From contig NZ_JAVBXR010000014.1 of assembly GCF_030824455.1 (NCBI RefSeq), positions 1 through 50,866 on the forward strand: a DNA stretch of 50,866 bases, given 5' to 3'. A program made the translations under genes and the position numbers. Below are positions 1 to 9,801 of this stretch, one piece after another. The notes under the pieces are model-generated. The model was not told the DNA's origin. It was given only the letters and a program-made list of their open reading frames with translations, and searched no databases. The DNA is from Desulfobulbus sp. (GTDB taxonomy: Bacteria; Desulfobacterota; Desulfobulbia; Desulfobulbales; Desulfobulbaceae). The first letter of the stretch is position 1. Each line of letters begins with the position of its first letter.

Positions 1-98
1 AATTGTTGAGCATTATGCACACACTCATCGTGCATCAGAAAACCTTCGATTATTCAAAGGCTTTTCAGGTTACGGCTTGACAATTCCCTTTAACGGGC

Positions 99-145
99 AT
101 TTCGAACGGAGTGAGAAATATCGCGCCATAATGAGATTTCTCCTC
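99..145. repeat. Possible dispersed palindromic repeat copy
   Basis: This stretch contains CATTTCGAACGGAGTGAGAA followed about 20 bases on by ATTTCTC, so GAGAAAT and ATTTCTC face each other. It resembles the short 'TTTCGAnCGnAGnGAGAAAT' intergenic repeats scattered through many bacterial genomes. It lies just beyond the 3' end of the first gene, in DNA with no convincing coding content. Only one copy is visible here, so the repeat call rests on resemblance alone. Confidence 0.35.
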
Positions 146-199
146 GCTGTGCTCGTCGATGACGAAGCGGCGCGCTTCACTTTGGAAATAGCAATGGAA

Positions 200-904
200 T
201 TAGCCGGGGAGCTTGGCAGGGGAACCGATAAGCGCCTCCAAGAGCTCGGCGTCGCTCAGATGATTGTTTTCGATCCGTTCCGCTTTCAGGTAAGTCGCTC
301 CGATCCAGACCAGAAAATGTTCGATCCGCTCTGAACGGACCGGGTCCTGGCCCATATAGCGATCAAAATGATCCAGACTGCCGCGCTGTTCGCGCGCCGC
401 CATGCGCGCCGCTCTGACGGCATGATCAATGTCGAGAACCAGGGTGCGCGCGCCGGTTGCCGGAACGATGGCCCGCAGTGCCCGATCCGCAAGCCAGGGC
501 ATTCGGATGTCCTCAACCCGGTCGAAGAGATGTCCCAGGGCAAAGGCCAGCAGGCGGATGGCGGTGTGGCTGACCACAAGGATGGAGCCCTCCGCAGGCG
601 GGCGAAACCGACGGATGTCGCGCCAGACGAGCAGGGCTGTCAGAAAGGGGAGAAGGCGGCAATGGAGCGGCAGGGTAGCGAGAAAGAGTCGTTCCATCCA
701 GAGGTTGAGGGCGCTCTTGTTTTCCGAGGTCCGCCGGTCGTCGGCCTGGGCGCTGAAGGCCCCGCGCCGGCGTTCCACCTGGATTCCGGCCGCCTGGGCG
801 GCGTCGGTCAGCACATTGGCGCAATGATCCTTGCCAGCCAGATCGGTTCCCAGGATCAACAGGGTTTTGGGAAACGAGGTGAGGAGTTCGCGATGGAGCG
901 TCAT
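200..904 (-). CDS. P-loop kinase-like protein (thymidylate-kinase-like)
   Basis: A 234-residue protein with a Walker A-like loop near the N terminus (ILGTDLAGKDH, about residues 16-26), followed by an Arg/Asp-rich central part and a 'VLDIDHAVRAARMAARE' segment like the R-rich lid of nucleotide kinases. This suggests a phosphoryl-transfer enzyme of the thymidylate kinase or related P-loop family. The Ser/Thr that normally follows GK is replaced by Asp-His, which is unusual and may mean altered or lost activity. The frame is open further upstream, but the ATG at 904 was chosen because it avoids overlap with the YchJ-like gene that ends at 945. It is the last gene of a minus-strand set after the hybrid kinase and the YchJ-like gene. 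The true substrate is unknown. Confidence 0.6.
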   Translation of the reverse strand: MTLHRELLTSFPKTLLILGTDLAGKDHCANVLTDAAQAAGIQVERRRGAFSAQADDRRTSENKSALNLWMERLFLATLPLHCRLLPFLTALLVWRDIRRFRPPAEGSILVVSHTAIRLLAFALGHLFDRVEDIRMPWLADRALRAIVPATGARTLVLDIDHAVRAARMAAREQRGSLDHFDRYMGQDPVRSERIEHFLVWIGATYLKAERIENNHLSDAELLEALIGSPAKLPG

Positions 905-944
905 TGTCAACCGTCCAGAGGCGGGGAAAGAAAGCGCGGGCGTC

Positions 945-1430
945 TCAGGGGCCGCAGCACTTTTTAAATTTTTTGCCGCTGCCGCAGGGGCAGGGACTGT
1001 TCCGCCCCACCTTCGCAGCGTGGCCATCGTCGATCAGATCGCCATTAACATACAGCCATTCCCCGGCCTCCCGCACGAAGCGGCTGACTTCGCGGAGGCA
1101 GAAAACCCCGTGAGCGCTCCGCGCCGTGGCCCGAAACTCGACCAGACCTTCGGCGTCCTCTTCCCGCCCCTGTTCGGTGCGCAAAATTTCCAGGCCGCGC
1201 CAATCAGGAATGGTCGCGGCGTCGATGGCGGCCGGCCGGGTGTTGGCCCGCCAAGTCCGCAGCAAATAGGCCGCGTCCGCCTTGGTGTAGGCGGTGTAGC
1301 GGGAGCGCATCAAGGCTTCGGCGGTTGGCGCCGCGATCCGGCCGCTCAGAATTGGCCCGCAGCAGGCTGAAAAGGGGACGCCGGAGCCGCAGGGGCAGGG
1401 TGCTTGATCAATCATGGTGGTGCAATCCAT
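945..1430 (-). CDS. YchJ-family SEC-C zinc-binding protein
   Basis: A 161-residue protein with two SEC-C metal-binding motifs, one at each end: CPCGSG...CCGP near residue 12 and [15 protein letters not shown] at the C terminus. The central part has the LMRSRYTAY signature of the YchJ (UPF0225) family, which has an NTF2-like fold. SEC-C motifs bind Zn through Cys/His and occur at the C terminus of SecA; the role of YchJ proteins is not established. The start at 1430 is supported by GGAGG five bases upstream. The alternative Met five codons in lacks this. The gene begins 25 bases after the hybrid kinase stop and is probably co-transcribed with it. Confidence 0.85.
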   Translation of the reverse strand: MDCTTMIDQAPCPCGSGVPFSACCGPILSGRIAAPTAEALMRSRYTAYTKADAAYLLRTWRANTRPAAIDAATIPDWRGLEILRTEQGREEDAEGLVEFRATARSAHGVFCLREVSRFVREAGEWLYVNGDLIDDGHAAKVGRNSPCPCGSGKKFKKCCGP

Positions 1431-1455
1431 AAGGTCCTCCGCAATTGAGCCGCGA

Positions 1456-4400
1456 TCAGGCAGCCACGCCCGGCGCGTCGGTTTCAAGGGCTTCACGCAC
1501 CTTGACGGCCAGGTCGGCCAAGGTAAACGGCTTCTGCATGAAGTGCATGCCCTCGTCGAGCACCCCGTGGTGGGCAATGACGTTGGCGGTGTAACCGGAC
1601 ATGAACAGGCGCTTGAGGCCAGGGTAGAGGGACAAGAGGTTCTTGGCCAGATCGCGGCCGTTCATCTCCGGCATGACCACATCGGTCATCAATAGATGAA
1701 TTTCGCCGGCGTGCTCCCGCGCCAACCGGATGGCCTCTCCCGGAGTGACGGCCGCCAGCACCGTGTATCCCTGCAGCTCGAGCATAGTTTTGGCAATGTC
1801 GAGAATCATGGTTTCATCCTCCACCACCAGAATGGTTTCGGAACCGCGCGCAACCGCTCCCGCCGCCGCAACCTCCTGGCGTTGCTCGGCCTTGCCCCGA
1901 TGGCGGGGCAGGTAGACGCGGAAGGTGGTCCCCTGTCCGGGTTCGCTGGACACGTTGATCAGGCCATTGTTCTGCTTGACTATGCCGTAGACCGTGGCCA
2001 AACCCAGGCCGGTGCCCTTGCCCGTCTCCTTGGTGGTGAAGAAGGGCTCGAACAGGTGCGGCAGCAGCTCCGGCGCGATGCCGCAGCCGTTGTCGCTCAC
2101 CGCCAGCAGCACATAGTCGCCGGGCGCGCATTCCAGGTGCTCGGCGCAGTAGGCCGCGTCAAAGACGACGCTGTCGGTTTCGATGGCGACCTTGCCGGTG
2201 TCGCCGATGGCGTCGCGGGCGTTGACGCAGAGGTTGACCAGCAACTGGTCGATCTGCGAGGGGTCCATGTTGACCGGACCGACGTCGGCGCCCGGCCGCC
2301 AGACCAGATCAATGTCCTCGCCGATGAGGCGGCGCAGCATCTTGAGCATGCCGTCCACCGTCTGATTGAGATCCATCACCCTGGGGGTCACGGTCTGTTT
2401 GCGGGCAAAGGCAAGCAACTGGCGGGTCAGATCGGCCGAGCGCTCGGCGGCCTCGCGGATGTGCTGCAGGCTGGAGAAAAGCGGCAGGCCGGGGTCGGTC
2501 TGATTGAGGACCAGTTCCGCGTGGCCGAGAATCACACTGAGCATGTTGTTGAAATCGTGGGCCACGCCGCCGGCCAAGCGCCCGATGGATTCCATTTTCT
2601 GGGATTGGAGCAACTGGAACTGGAGTCGTTCCTTGTCCGCCTCGGCCTGTTTGCGGCCGGTGATGTCCTGCAGGCTCAGCTGGATCAATTGCCGGTTGCG
2701 GTGCATAAAAGACATCAGCTGCACCTCGGTTTCCCAGATCTCGCCGTCTGGCCGCTGGTGCCGCCACTCGAACACCAGCGATCCCTGGGTGAGAGCCTGG
2801 CTGATTCTGTTCGCAGCCGCAATGTCTGACGGCTCGTGATCGTACTGGAACTGCGGCGACACCTCTGCAGGCCCCTTGCGCAGCAGCTCGGCCCGGTCCG
2901 CGACGCCGTACATGCGGACCGCCGCCGGATTGCAGTCGATAAAGCGGCCGGTTGCCGGATCGATCACCGCCAGCGGAATGTGGGAATCGTGGAACAGCAC
3001 CTTGTTGAAGGACTCGCTCTCCCGCAGTTCGTCCTCCGCCTGTTTTCGCTCGCTGTAATCATAGATCAAGGACAGCATGACCTCGGCGCCGCCGAGATTG
3101 ACGGCCACCGCAGACCACAGGGCGTCTCGAACCTGTCCTGATCGAGCGACGAAGCGAATCGGCTCGTCGCGAAACGATCCGGTTGCCTTGAGCCGTTGGC
3201 CCAAACGGGTTCTGCTTGCCGGATCCTCCCAGATGCTTTGGGCGTAGGAGGTGTTGCCGATGGTCTCTTCCCGCGTGTATTCGAGCATCCGCAGCCACTG
3301 TTCGTTGACGTCGATGAAGCGGCCGGTGGCAATGTCGGAGATGACCATGGGCGCTGGAGAGAGGACAAAGGCCTTGGAAAAACGCTCCTCGCTCTCGCGC
3401 AGCGCCGCTGCCGCCTGTCGCTGCTCGGTGACGTCGAGATAAACGGCCATCAACAACCGACGGCCGGGCGCGCCGATGAAACGGCCAAACAGCGAACAGA
3501 TGCGGATGGAGCCGTCGCGACAGCAGAGCTGCGCTTCAAAACCGGCCACTGACTGCTCTTTGTTGGCCAACTCGACAAATCGTCTGCGGTCGTCGGGATT
3601 GCGCCACAACCCAATGTCAAACCCGCTTCGGCCTTCGGCTTCTTCCCGCGTGTACCCGAAGGTCTGATGCCAGGTCTCGTTCCAGGTCGTTCCCTGATAA
3701 CCGTCGACCTCGGAGGCGAAGGCCATGGGAACCGGCGCCGATTCAAACAGCTGGATAAAGCGGCTCTCGCTCTCCCGCAACTCGTCGTTGCGCTGTTTCA
3801 CTTCGCGCAAGGCCTTGGCCACTGTTCTCCTCAGCTGGAGATTCCAGAAAAAACCCAGGCAGAGCAAGGCCGCAACGCCTGCTCCGTACCACTTGATTTC
3901 GGACCAGGAAATTGTGGAAAAAAGGGAGTGGCCGGTCCAGGAGGCGACAATCGCCGCGATCTCGCGCCCCGACATCCGGTTGAAGCCGTCGTCCACCACG
4001 GCCAGGAGCGCCGCATTGCCTTTTCGGACTGCGGTGTGGAGCGGGCTGACCGCGACCGGACGCGCGGTTTCGCGAAACAACCCGTTGGCGGCGTGCTTGG
4101 CCAGGTAAAAACGCCCCACCTCGGCGTCAAGGGCCAGCACCTTGATCTCGCCCCGCACCGCAGCGCCGATCAGGGTTTCAGCGTCGGCGTAGGTCTGGAG
4201 CAGGATCGTGGGATGGCCCTGGCGGATCAGTTCCACCGCGCTGTCGCCGGCGACAACCCCGACCGGAAATCCCTGCAGATCCTCAAGACCTCGGATGCCG
4301 TGGATTTGTTTGTGGAAAAAAATCGAGCTCGGAATCGAGAGATACGAGCGGGAAAAATCAAAGCGGCCAAGACGCTGCTCGGTTTTGAACAGCCCGCCGA

Positions 4401-4719
4401 CCACGTCGGCCTCTCCGCGGTCCACGGCGACGAGGGCCGCCTCCCAGCGCATCAGACGAAACTCAACCGGGATGCCGGTCTTGCGGCTCCACAACTTCCA
4501 GACGTCAACGGTGATGCCGGCGGGACGACCTTCGGCGTCGAGAAAGGTGAAAGGGGCGTAGGCGGCGTCATCAACAACCGTTATCCGGGCCGGTTTGACG
4601 GGAACGACCCCGGCGGCGGAAGGGCCGGAAAAGAGCTCAGCAGGGCTGAAAACGCCCACCAGGAGCAGTGCCCAGACGGACGCCGTTACAAAAATCCACC
4701 GTGTGGCGCTGTGTGCCAT
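1456..4719 (-). CDS. Hybrid sensor histidine kinase with periplasmic solute-binding sensor domain
   Basis: A protein of about 1087 residues. Order of parts: N-terminal signal/anchor (about 10-30), a family-3 solute-binding domain (about 45-265) of the type that binds amino acids, one membrane segment (about 277-296), three PAS domains (about 320-690), HisKA with the phospho-acceptor in [10 protein letters not shown] (His721), HATPase with NDGCG-like and GTGLGL boxes, and a C-terminal receiver with Asp1013 in LLMTDVVMP. It should sense a small periplasmic ligand and pass phosphate internally from His to its own receiver, as in BvgS-like and PAS-rich hybrid kinases. The start at 4719 has GAGGG nine bases upstream; an ATG at 4746 with a weaker site is also possible. 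No separate output regulator lies next to it. Confidence 0.9.
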   Translation of the reverse strand: MAHSATRWIFVTASVWALLLVGVFSPAELFSGPSAAGVVPVKPARITVVDDAAYAPFTFLDAEGRPAGITVDVWKLWSRKTGIPVEFRLMRWEAALVAVDRGEADVVGGLFKTEQRLGRFDFSRSYLSIPSSIFFHKQIHGIRGLEDLQGFPVGVVAGDSAVELIRQGHPTILLQTYADAETLIGAAVRGEIKVLALDAEVGRFYLAKHAANGLFRETARPVAVSPLHTAVRKGNAALLAVVDDGFNRMSGREIAAIVASWTGHSLFSTISWSEIKWYGAGVAALLCLGFFWNLQLRRTVAKALREVKQRNDELRESESRFIQLFESAPVPMAFASEVDGYQGTTWNETWHQTFGYTREEAEGRSGFDIGLWRNPDDRRRFVELANKEQSVAGFEAQLCCRDGSIRICSLFGRFIGAPGRRLLMAVYLDVTEQRQAAAALRESEERFSKAFVLSPAPMVISDIATGRFIDVNEQWLRMLEYTREETIGNTSYAQSIWEDPASRTRLGQRLKATGSFRDEPIRFVARSGQVRDALWSAVAVNLGGAEVMLSLIYDYSERKQAEDELRESESFNKVLFHDSHIPLAVIDPATGRFIDCNPAAVRMYGVADRAELLRKGPAEVSPQFQYDHEPSDIAAANRISQALTQGSLVFEWRHQRPDGEIWETEVQLMSFMHRNRQLIQLSLQDITGRKQAEADKERLQFQLLQSQKMESIGRLAGGVAHDFNNMLSVILGHAELVLNQTDPGLPLFSSLQHIREAAERSADLTRQLLAFARKQTVTPRVMDLNQTVDGMLKMLRRLIGEDIDLVWRPGADVGPVNMDPSQIDQLLVNLCVNARDAIGDTGKVAIETDSVVFDAAYCAEHLECAPGDYVLLAVSDNGCGIAPELLPHLFEPFFTTKETGKGTGLGLATVYGIVKQNNGLINVSSEPGQGTTFRVYLPRHRGKAEQRQEVAAAGAVARGSETILVVEDETMILDIAKTMLELQGYTVLAAVTPGEAIRLAREHAGEIHLLMTDVVMPEMNGRDLAKNLLSLYPGLKRLFMSGYTANVIAHHGVLDEGMHFMQKPFTLADLAVKVREALETDAPGVAA

Positions 4720-5087
4720 GCGTGCAAGCCCTCTTGCTGTGTCCATGTTCCGGCCTGCGTAAAACGCCTGGGCGGATGTCCCGCGCGCTGGACCTGAACG
4801 GTTGCTTCACTGTAGCGAATGAATTCGAGATAACCTAAAAAAAATCCTGGAGGCGCTATATTATTGAGGTCTGTCCCAATCCGGGAGCGGCTTCGCGACC
4901 GCCGGATTTTGGTGGATTGAGCAAAAAATCAGGGAATTTCCCAGTGTTGTCGGCAAGCCGCCCATTTCCCGGCTTGCGCAACAGGGCTAAAAAGGCTATT
5001 TTCAGGGTTTCGCCGTAACGCCGGTTCGTGTAACCTTTTCAGATTGCTTCCTTTTTTAAACTCAACCGTTGCATTGCCCACCTCGCC
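4720..5087. other. Intergenic region between hybrid kinase and purU
   Basis: About 370 bases without a convincing gene, between divergent genes. It holds a perfect stem-loop at 4953-4977 (GCAAGCCG and CGGCTTGC around a 9-base loop, with further partial pairing outside), a looser GC-rich inverted repeat around 4876-4904 (ATCCGG...CCGGAT) and an A-tract at 4837-4845. The AT-rich 'GCGCTATATTATTG' near 4855 could be a -10 region for purU. I recognise no known riboswitch. Confidence 0.5.
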
Positions 5088-5969
5088 ATGAAAAACCCAG
5101 ACGCACCACCTGCTCCTTCCTCCGCCATCCTGCTCATCCATTGCCCCGACAACAAAGGCATCGTGGCCACGGTCAGTGAGTTTATTTATAAGAACAACGG
5201 CAACATAACCTTTCTTGACCAGCACGTTGACGCCCTGCGCCAGGTCTTTTTCATGCGCATCGAGTGGGAGTTGGAGAATTTCATCATCCCCGACGACAAG
5301 ATCGACGAGTATTTTGCCACCCTGATCGCCCAAAAATACGACATGAAATGGCAGCTGCACTTCTCCCACGAGACGCCGAGGATGGCCATTTTCGTCTCCA
5401 AATTGCCGCATTGTCTCTACGACATCCTGTCTCGCTGGAAATCCAAAGAGATTGATGTGGAGATTCCCCTGATCATCAGCAATCACCCCGACCTGGAACC
5501 GGTGGCCCGCCAGTTCGGCATCGACTTCCATCTCTTTGCGGTCAACAGCGACAACAAGCGGGAACAGGAGCAGGCGCAACTGCAGTTATTGGCCGAGCAC
5601 AAGGTGGAATTCATTGTCCTCGCCCGGTACATGCAGATTCTCTCTGACGACTTTATCAGCAAGTATCGCAATAAAATAATCAATATCCACCACTCCTTCC
5701 TCCCCGCCTTCCCCGGCGCCAAACCCTACCACTCCGCCTTTGAACGGGGGGTCAAAATCATCGGCGCGACCAGCCATTACGTGACGGCGGATCTCGACGC
5801 CGGGCCGATCATTGCCCAGGACGTCATCCGGGTCAGCCACGCCGATTCGGTCGAGGATCTGGTGCGCAAGGGCAGGGATCTAGAAAAGGTGATTCTTTCC
5901 CGCTCCATCTGGCACCACCTGCAACGGCAGATCCTGGTGTTCCAGAACCGCACCGTGGTCTTCACCTGA
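5088..5969 (+). CDS. purU: Formyltetrahydrofolate deformylase
   Basis: A 293-residue protein that hydrolyses 10-formyl-THF to THF and formate, balancing one-carbon pools and supplying formate for purine synthesis. An N-terminal ACT domain (about 10-90, starting ILLIHCPDNKGIVATVSEF) is followed by a formyltransferase-fold catalytic domain. The catalytic set is visible: Asn199, His201 in NIHHSFLPAFPG and Asp237 in DLDAGPII. Length fits the family. It is a single-gene plus-strand unit with a 3' neighbour on the opposite strand. A folate-related gene (5-formyl-THF cyclo-ligase) also occurs in the window, 9 kb away. Confidence 0.95.
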   Translation: MKNPDAPPAPSSAILLIHCPDNKGIVATVSEFIYKNNGNITFLDQHVDALRQVFFMRIEWELENFIIPDDKIDEYFATLIAQKYDMKWQLHFSHETPRMAIFVSKLPHCLYDILSRWKSKEIDVEIPLIISNHPDLEPVARQFGIDFHLFAVNSDNKREQEQAQLQLLAEHKVEFIVLARYMQILSDDFISKYRNKIINIHHSFLPAFPGAKPYHSAFERGVKIIGATSHYVTADLDAGPIIAQDVIRVSHADSVEDLVRKGRDLEKVILSRSIWHHLQRQILVFQNRTVVFT

Positions 5970-5982
5970 GGTTCGCCCCGGT

Positions 5983-6288
5983 TTACATCGCCTCGGGCAG
6001 CGGTTCGGCGTCCGGCGGCGGTCCGTCCATTTCAAACAGGTGAAACTCCAGCGTGCCGTCGTAAATCAAAAAGGTGGCGACGTACCTACCGGGCTCGTCG
6101 GGAACTGCGGTGTTGGTGGTGTAGATGCCGATGTAGCGGTCCTGGGGCGGCATTTCGGGATCGACCAGCACCCACATCAGCGGCGCGTTGTCTCCCTTGG
6201 TCTGCACGGTCAGAATCTGGCCGCCAAAGGGAATGGGCACGGCCTGGACGCGGTTGGGCGTAAGTTCAAATTTCCAGATGGTTTTCAT
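5983..6288 (-). CDS. Conserved hypothetical small protein
   Basis: A 101-residue acidic protein without signal peptide or membrane segment. It starts MKTIWKFEL and contains 'MWVLVDPEMPPQDRYIGIYTTN', a pattern seen in small phage- and bacteria-borne beta-strand proteins annotated only as domains of unknown function. The frame is open upstream to 6387, but the Met at 6288 is the most natural start by homology-like appearance; no good Shine-Dalgarno site is seen for any candidate. It is convergent with purU (13 bases between stops) and divergent from transketolase. Function unknown. Confidence 0.6.
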   Translation of the reverse strand: MKTIWKFELTPNRVQAVPIPFGGQILTVQTKGDNAPLMWVLVDPEMPPQDRYIGIYTTNTAVPDEPGRYVATFLIYDGTLEFHLFEMDGPPPDAEPLPEAM

Positions 6289-6534
6289 GGCGGTTGCTCG
6301 GTTGGGGGTGATCATGTCGGTTGCAAGGCTTGGTTGCGTGCCCCCTTTGTACCGTCCTTGACCGCAAGGCGCAAGACCTCGCCGCATGCCGGCGGCGGTG
6401 CGGACCGGGCGAGATCGCCCTTGCGGATTTTCACATTTCTGTTATCTGTGCAGTAGTTTTTTCCGGACCGTGAACGGAACCCTGCGACTTTCCATCAAAG
6501 CCGTTCCCAGAACTTCTTCCCATCAGGATATGTT

Positions 6535-8430
6535 ATGAAATTTCCTATTGATTTGTCGGCGTACACGCCCTTGCGTTTCTCCGTGGCCCAGGACGGGCTT
6601 TCTGCGGAGCAGCGCGCCGCCTTGGTGCAGAACATCAATCTGGTGCGCGACAGTATCGTTTTTTTCACCGCCCTGGCCAACACCAAAGGACTGGGCGGCC
6701 ACACCGGCGGGGCCTACGACATTGTCCCGGAGCTGTTGATCGCCGATGGGTTCATGAAGGGCGGCGACTCCTGCTATCCGGTCTATTTTGACGAGGCTGG
6801 CCACCGGGTAGCGATTCAATACGCCATGGCGGTGCTCAACGTCTTTCAGCCGGCCGAAGCGCTGCTCCATTACCGTGAATTCGGCAAGGGTTTGTACGGT
6901 CATCCCGAGCGGCATGAGGAAGCCGGAATCTTCTTCAGCTCCGGCCGTTTGGGCCACATGTGGAGTCACGTCAACGGCGTGGCCGAGGCGCACCCGACCC
7001 AGAACGTGTTCATGTTTGGCAGCGACGGGTCCCAGCAGGAGGGCGACGACGCCGAAGCGGCCCGCTACGCCGTGGCCCGGAACCTCAAGGTCAAGCTGCT
7101 GCTCGACGACAACGACGTCACCATCGCCGGCCATCCCACCGAGTACATGAAGGGCTATGACCTCGAGCGCACCCTGTCCGGCCATGGTCTGGTCGTGCAG
7201 ACCTGCCAGGGCGAGGATCTGGACAGCCTGTTTGCCTCCATCCGCCAGGCAATTGTCGTCGACGGACCGGCGGCGGTGGTGGTCAAACGCAAGATGGCGG
7301 TCGGCGTTGCCGGCATCGAAGGATTGCCCAAGGGCCACGACGTCATTCCCGTGCCGCTGGCGATCGACTACCTCACCGCCAAGGGCCACGCGGCCGCGGT
7401 GGCCATGCTCCAGCAGGTTCCGGCCAAGGCCGCCAAGGTCGAGTATCGCGGCAGTTCAACCCAATCGGCCAAAAACCGCGACGAGTTCGGCAAGATTGTC
7501 AGCGACCTGATCAAAGAGATGGACAATCCCGCCTCCCGGGTGCTGGTGGTGGATTCCGACTTGGAGGGCTCCTGCGGCCTGCACCACGTCCGCAAAAACT
7601 GCCCGGAGGTGTACGTCCACGGCGGCATCATGGAGCGCAACAACTTCTCGGTGGCCGCAGGTTTTGGTTCCAGCCCCGGCAAGCAGGGAATTTTCGGCAC
7701 CTTTGCCGCCTTCCAGGAGATGGTGATCTCCGAAATCACCATGGCCCGGCTCAATCAGGCCAACGTCATCGCCCACTTTTCCCATTCCGGGGTGGACGAC
7801 ATGGCCGACAACACCTGCCATTTCGGCATCAACAACTTCTTTGCCGACAACGGCCTGGCCGAGCACGATCAAACCCGGCTCTACTTCCCGGCCGACGCCC
7901 TGCAGCTCAAGGCGATCCTGAGCTCAATCTTCAATAATCCTGGCCTGCGTTTCGTCTACTCCACCCGCTCCGCCACCCCGTTTATTTTGAACGAAAAGGG
8001 CGAGAACCGCTTCGGCGACGGGTACGCCTTTGCCCCGGACAAGGACGAGGTGATCCGCGAAGGTCGCGACGGCTACATCGTTTCCTACGGCGAGATGCTC
8101 TATCGCTGCCTGCATGTGGTGGAATTGCTCAAAGAAGAGGGCATTCAGCTCGGCCTGATCAACAAGCCGGTGCTCAATGTGGTGGACGAGGCCATGCTGG
8201 CCACGGTGGGTTCCAGCCCGATGGCGCTGGTGGTTGAGACCCAGAACAGCAAGACCGGCCTAGGCGCCCGCTACGGCAGTTGGCTGCTGGAGCGCGGCTA
8301 TGCTCCGAAATACGGCGCGATGGGAACCTGGAAGGACGGCGCCGGCGGACTCTCCGAGCAGATACCCCACCAGGGCCTGGGAACCGCGGCAATCCGCGAA
8401 AAAGCGCTTGAACTGCTCAAAAAGGGCTGA
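6535..8430 (+). CDS. tkt: Transketolase
   Basis: A 631-residue full-length thiamine-diphosphate enzyme of the non-oxidative pentose phosphate pathway. N-terminal TPP-binding motif GSDGSQQEGDDAEAARYA...DDND (about 160-200), early GGHTGGAYD segment, pyrimidine-binding middle domain and a C-terminal domain ending in GLGTAAIREKALELL. Length is within the family range. It moves two-carbon units between sugar phosphates to make pentoses and erythrose 4-phosphate. A weak AGGAT lies just before the ATG. It stands alone, followed by a strong terminator. Phosphoketolase or a pyruvate dehydrogenase E1-like relative is less likely because of the sequence layout, but substrate range cannot be read. Confidence 0.88.
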   Translation: MKFPIDLSAYTPLRFSVAQDGLSAEQRAALVQNINLVRDSIVFFTALANTKGLGGHTGGAYDIVPELLIADGFMKGGDSCYPVYFDEAGHRVAIQYAMAVLNVFQPAEALLHYREFGKGLYGHPERHEEAGIFFSSGRLGHMWSHVNGVAEAHPTQNVFMFGSDGSQQEGDDAEAARYAVARNLKVKLLLDDNDVTIAGHPTEYMKGYDLERTLSGHGLVVQTCQGEDLDSLFASIRQAIVVDGPAAVVVKRKMAVGVAGIEGLPKGHDVIPVPLAIDYLTAKGHAAAVAMLQQVPAKAAKVEYRGSSTQSAKNRDEFGKIVSDLIKEMDNPASRVLVVDSDLEGSCGLHHVRKNCPEVYVHGGIMERNNFSVAAGFGSSPGKQGIFGTFAAFQEMVISEITMARLNQANVIAHFSHSGVDDMADNTCHFGINNFFADNGLAEHDQTRLYFPADALQLKAILSSIFNNPGLRFVYSTRSATPFILNEKGENRFGDGYAFAPDKDEVIREGRDGYIVSYGEMLYRCLHVVELLKEEGIQLGLINKPVLNVVDEAMLATVGSSPMALVVETQNSKTGLGARYGSWLLERGYAPKYGAMGTWKDGAGGLSEQIPHQGLGTAAIREKALELLKKG

Positions 8431-8474
8431 GGCTGCTTAAAGCCGCTCCCACCCTCCACTCTATCCGTCAAACC

Positions 8475-8519
8475 CGCGTTGATGTAGGTGCCAAGCCTTC
8501 ATCAACGCGTTCTTTTTTC
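8475..8519 (+). terminator. Rho-independent terminator after transketolase
   Basis: The arms CGCGTTGATG and CATCAACGCG form a perfect 10-bp stem with a 15-base loop, followed by TTCTTTTTTC. It lies 45 bases after the transketolase stop. Confidence 0.85.
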
Positions 8520-8535
8520 TTGCGCTGTTGTTCGC

Positions 8536-9069
8536 TCAGCGCCGTCGGCCAAACTGCTCAAAACTGACCTGATTGCTGCACAGCGAGGATGCCGGATGGC
8601 CGCTCTTCGCGCCCTCCGGATACCCGACGCCGACCATCGCCAGCACCATCATCCCCGCAGGCAGACTGAGCAGTTCGCTCATATATTCTTGGGAGCTGGA
8701 GCCGTCGTCGCGTTGCCGCAACCGGATCTGCACCCAGCAGCTGCCCAGACCAAGATCGGCAGCCTCCAGGTGGATCAGGGCGGCGGCAATCGAAGCGTCT
8801 TCCACCCAGACGTCGCTTTTGTCCGGATCGGCGCAGACCACGATCGCCAAAGGTGCGCCGCCCAGGAAGGTTGCGCCGTGGGCCTTGGCGACCGCAAGCT
8901 GTTGCAGCCGAGCCGGGTCAGTCACCACGACGAATTCCCAGGGATTGTTGCCCTTGGACGAGGGGGCGCGCAGGGCCGCCTCCAAGAGGAGATCGAGTTT
9001 TTCCCGCTCCACCGGCTGGGCGGTGAAACGGCGGATGCTTCTGCGGGCGCGCAAGAGATCAATCAACAT
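8536..9069 (-). CDS. Nitroreductase-family flavoprotein
   Basis: A 177-residue protein of the small nitroreductase family, which uses FMN and NAD(P)H to reduce nitro compounds, quinones or flavins. Seen here: N-terminal RRSIRRFTAQPV (phosphate-binding Arg pair), APSSKGNNPWEFVVV (residues about 35-50, flavin contact), and the C-terminal 'GVGYPEG'. The protein is close to the minimum family length. It lies 15 bases behind pyrF and is probably the last gene of that operon. The physiological substrate is unknown. Confidence 0.85.
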   Translation of the reverse strand: MLIDLLRARRSIRRFTAQPVEREKLDLLLEAALRAPSSKGNNPWEFVVVTDPARLQQLAVAKAHGATFLGGAPLAIVVCADPDKSDVWVEDASIAAALIHLEAADLGLGSCWVQIRLRQRDDGSSSQEYMSELLSLPAGMMVLAMVGVGYPEGAKSGHPASSLCSNQVSFEQFGRRR

Positions 9070-9084
9070 ACAGTCCTCCTTAAT

Positions 9085-9801
9085 TTAACGCTGCATTGCG
9101 GCCAGAGCGGCGGATATCTCGTCCTGGACGGCGGTGATGCACGCCTCCGGGTCGTGGGCGTCGCGGATGGGCCGGCCAATGACCAGATAATCGGCGCCGT
9201 CGGCAATGGCCCGCCCCGGCGTGGCCACCCGCTGCTGGTCGTTCAGATCGGCCCCGGCCGGGCGGATGCCTGGGGTGACCATGACAAAATCATGTCCTAA
9301 GCGGCCGCGCAACAACGCCGCTTCCCTCGCCGAGCAGACCACCCCGTGACACCCGAGACGGAGCACGGCCTCGGCCCGTTGCAGCACCAGATCATCCACG
9401 GTTCCCGGATACTGCAACTCGCGGAGCTGTTCCGCCCCAAAGCTGGTGAGCACGGTCACCGCCAGGATCTGAATCCCGGTTTCGGCCGCCAGGGCCGCCT
9501 CCACCACCGGCCCGTAGCCGTGCACCGTGGTCAGACTGACGCCCCGATTGGCAAACTGGCGCACCGCCAACTGCACCGTGGCCGGGATGTCGTAGAGCTT
9601 GAGATCAAGCATCACCTTGCAACCCTTGCCCACGATGTAGTCGACCATCGGCCAGCCGCCGGCAAAAAACAGCTGCAACCCGACCTTAAAAAAGCGGATG
9701 CGGCCGCACAAGCGGTCCACCAGCGCCCTGGCCTCGCCGGGGTCGGCAAGGTCAAGGGCAAAGATAATGCGTTCTTCCAATGGAATCGCGGTTGGGTTCA
9801 T
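9085..9801 (-). CDS. pyrF: Orotidine 5'-phosphate decarboxylase
   Basis: A 238-residue TIM-barrel enzyme that converts OMP to UMP, the last step of de novo pyrimidine synthesis. The catalytic Asp-x-Lys-x-x-Asp array appears as DLKLYDIPATV (about residues 64-74). Substrate-contact segments FALDLADP near the N terminus and VTPGIRP and VIGRPI near the C terminus are present. Its ATG overlaps the stop of the upstream 110-residue gene by four bases (ATGA), implying translational coupling. Confidence 0.96.
   Translation of the reverse strand: MNPTAIPLEERIIFALDLADPGEARALVDRLCGRIRFFKVGLQLFFAGGWPMVDYIVGKGCKVMLDLKLYDIPATVQLAVRQFANRGVSLTTVHGYGPVVEAALAAETGIQILAVTVLTSFGAEQLRELQYPGTVDDLVLQRAEAVLRLGCHGVVCSAREAALLRGRLGHDFVMVTPGIRPAGADLNDQQRVATPGRAIADGADYLVIGRPIRDAHDPEACITAVQDEISAALAAMQR

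Noticed and set aside
77..334. An 85-codon plus-strand frame at the left edge
   Set aside because: It overlaps the 3' end of the kinase-like gene and the repeat-like sequence; no ribosome-binding site and no family resemblance.
1696..2829. A 377-codon plus-strand frame opposite the hybrid kinase
   Set aside because: The kinase domains are unmistakable on the minus strand.
4747..5087. Folate-sensing or other known riboswitch before purU
   Set aside because: There is a hairpin but none of the conserved core bases of a known class that I could recognise.
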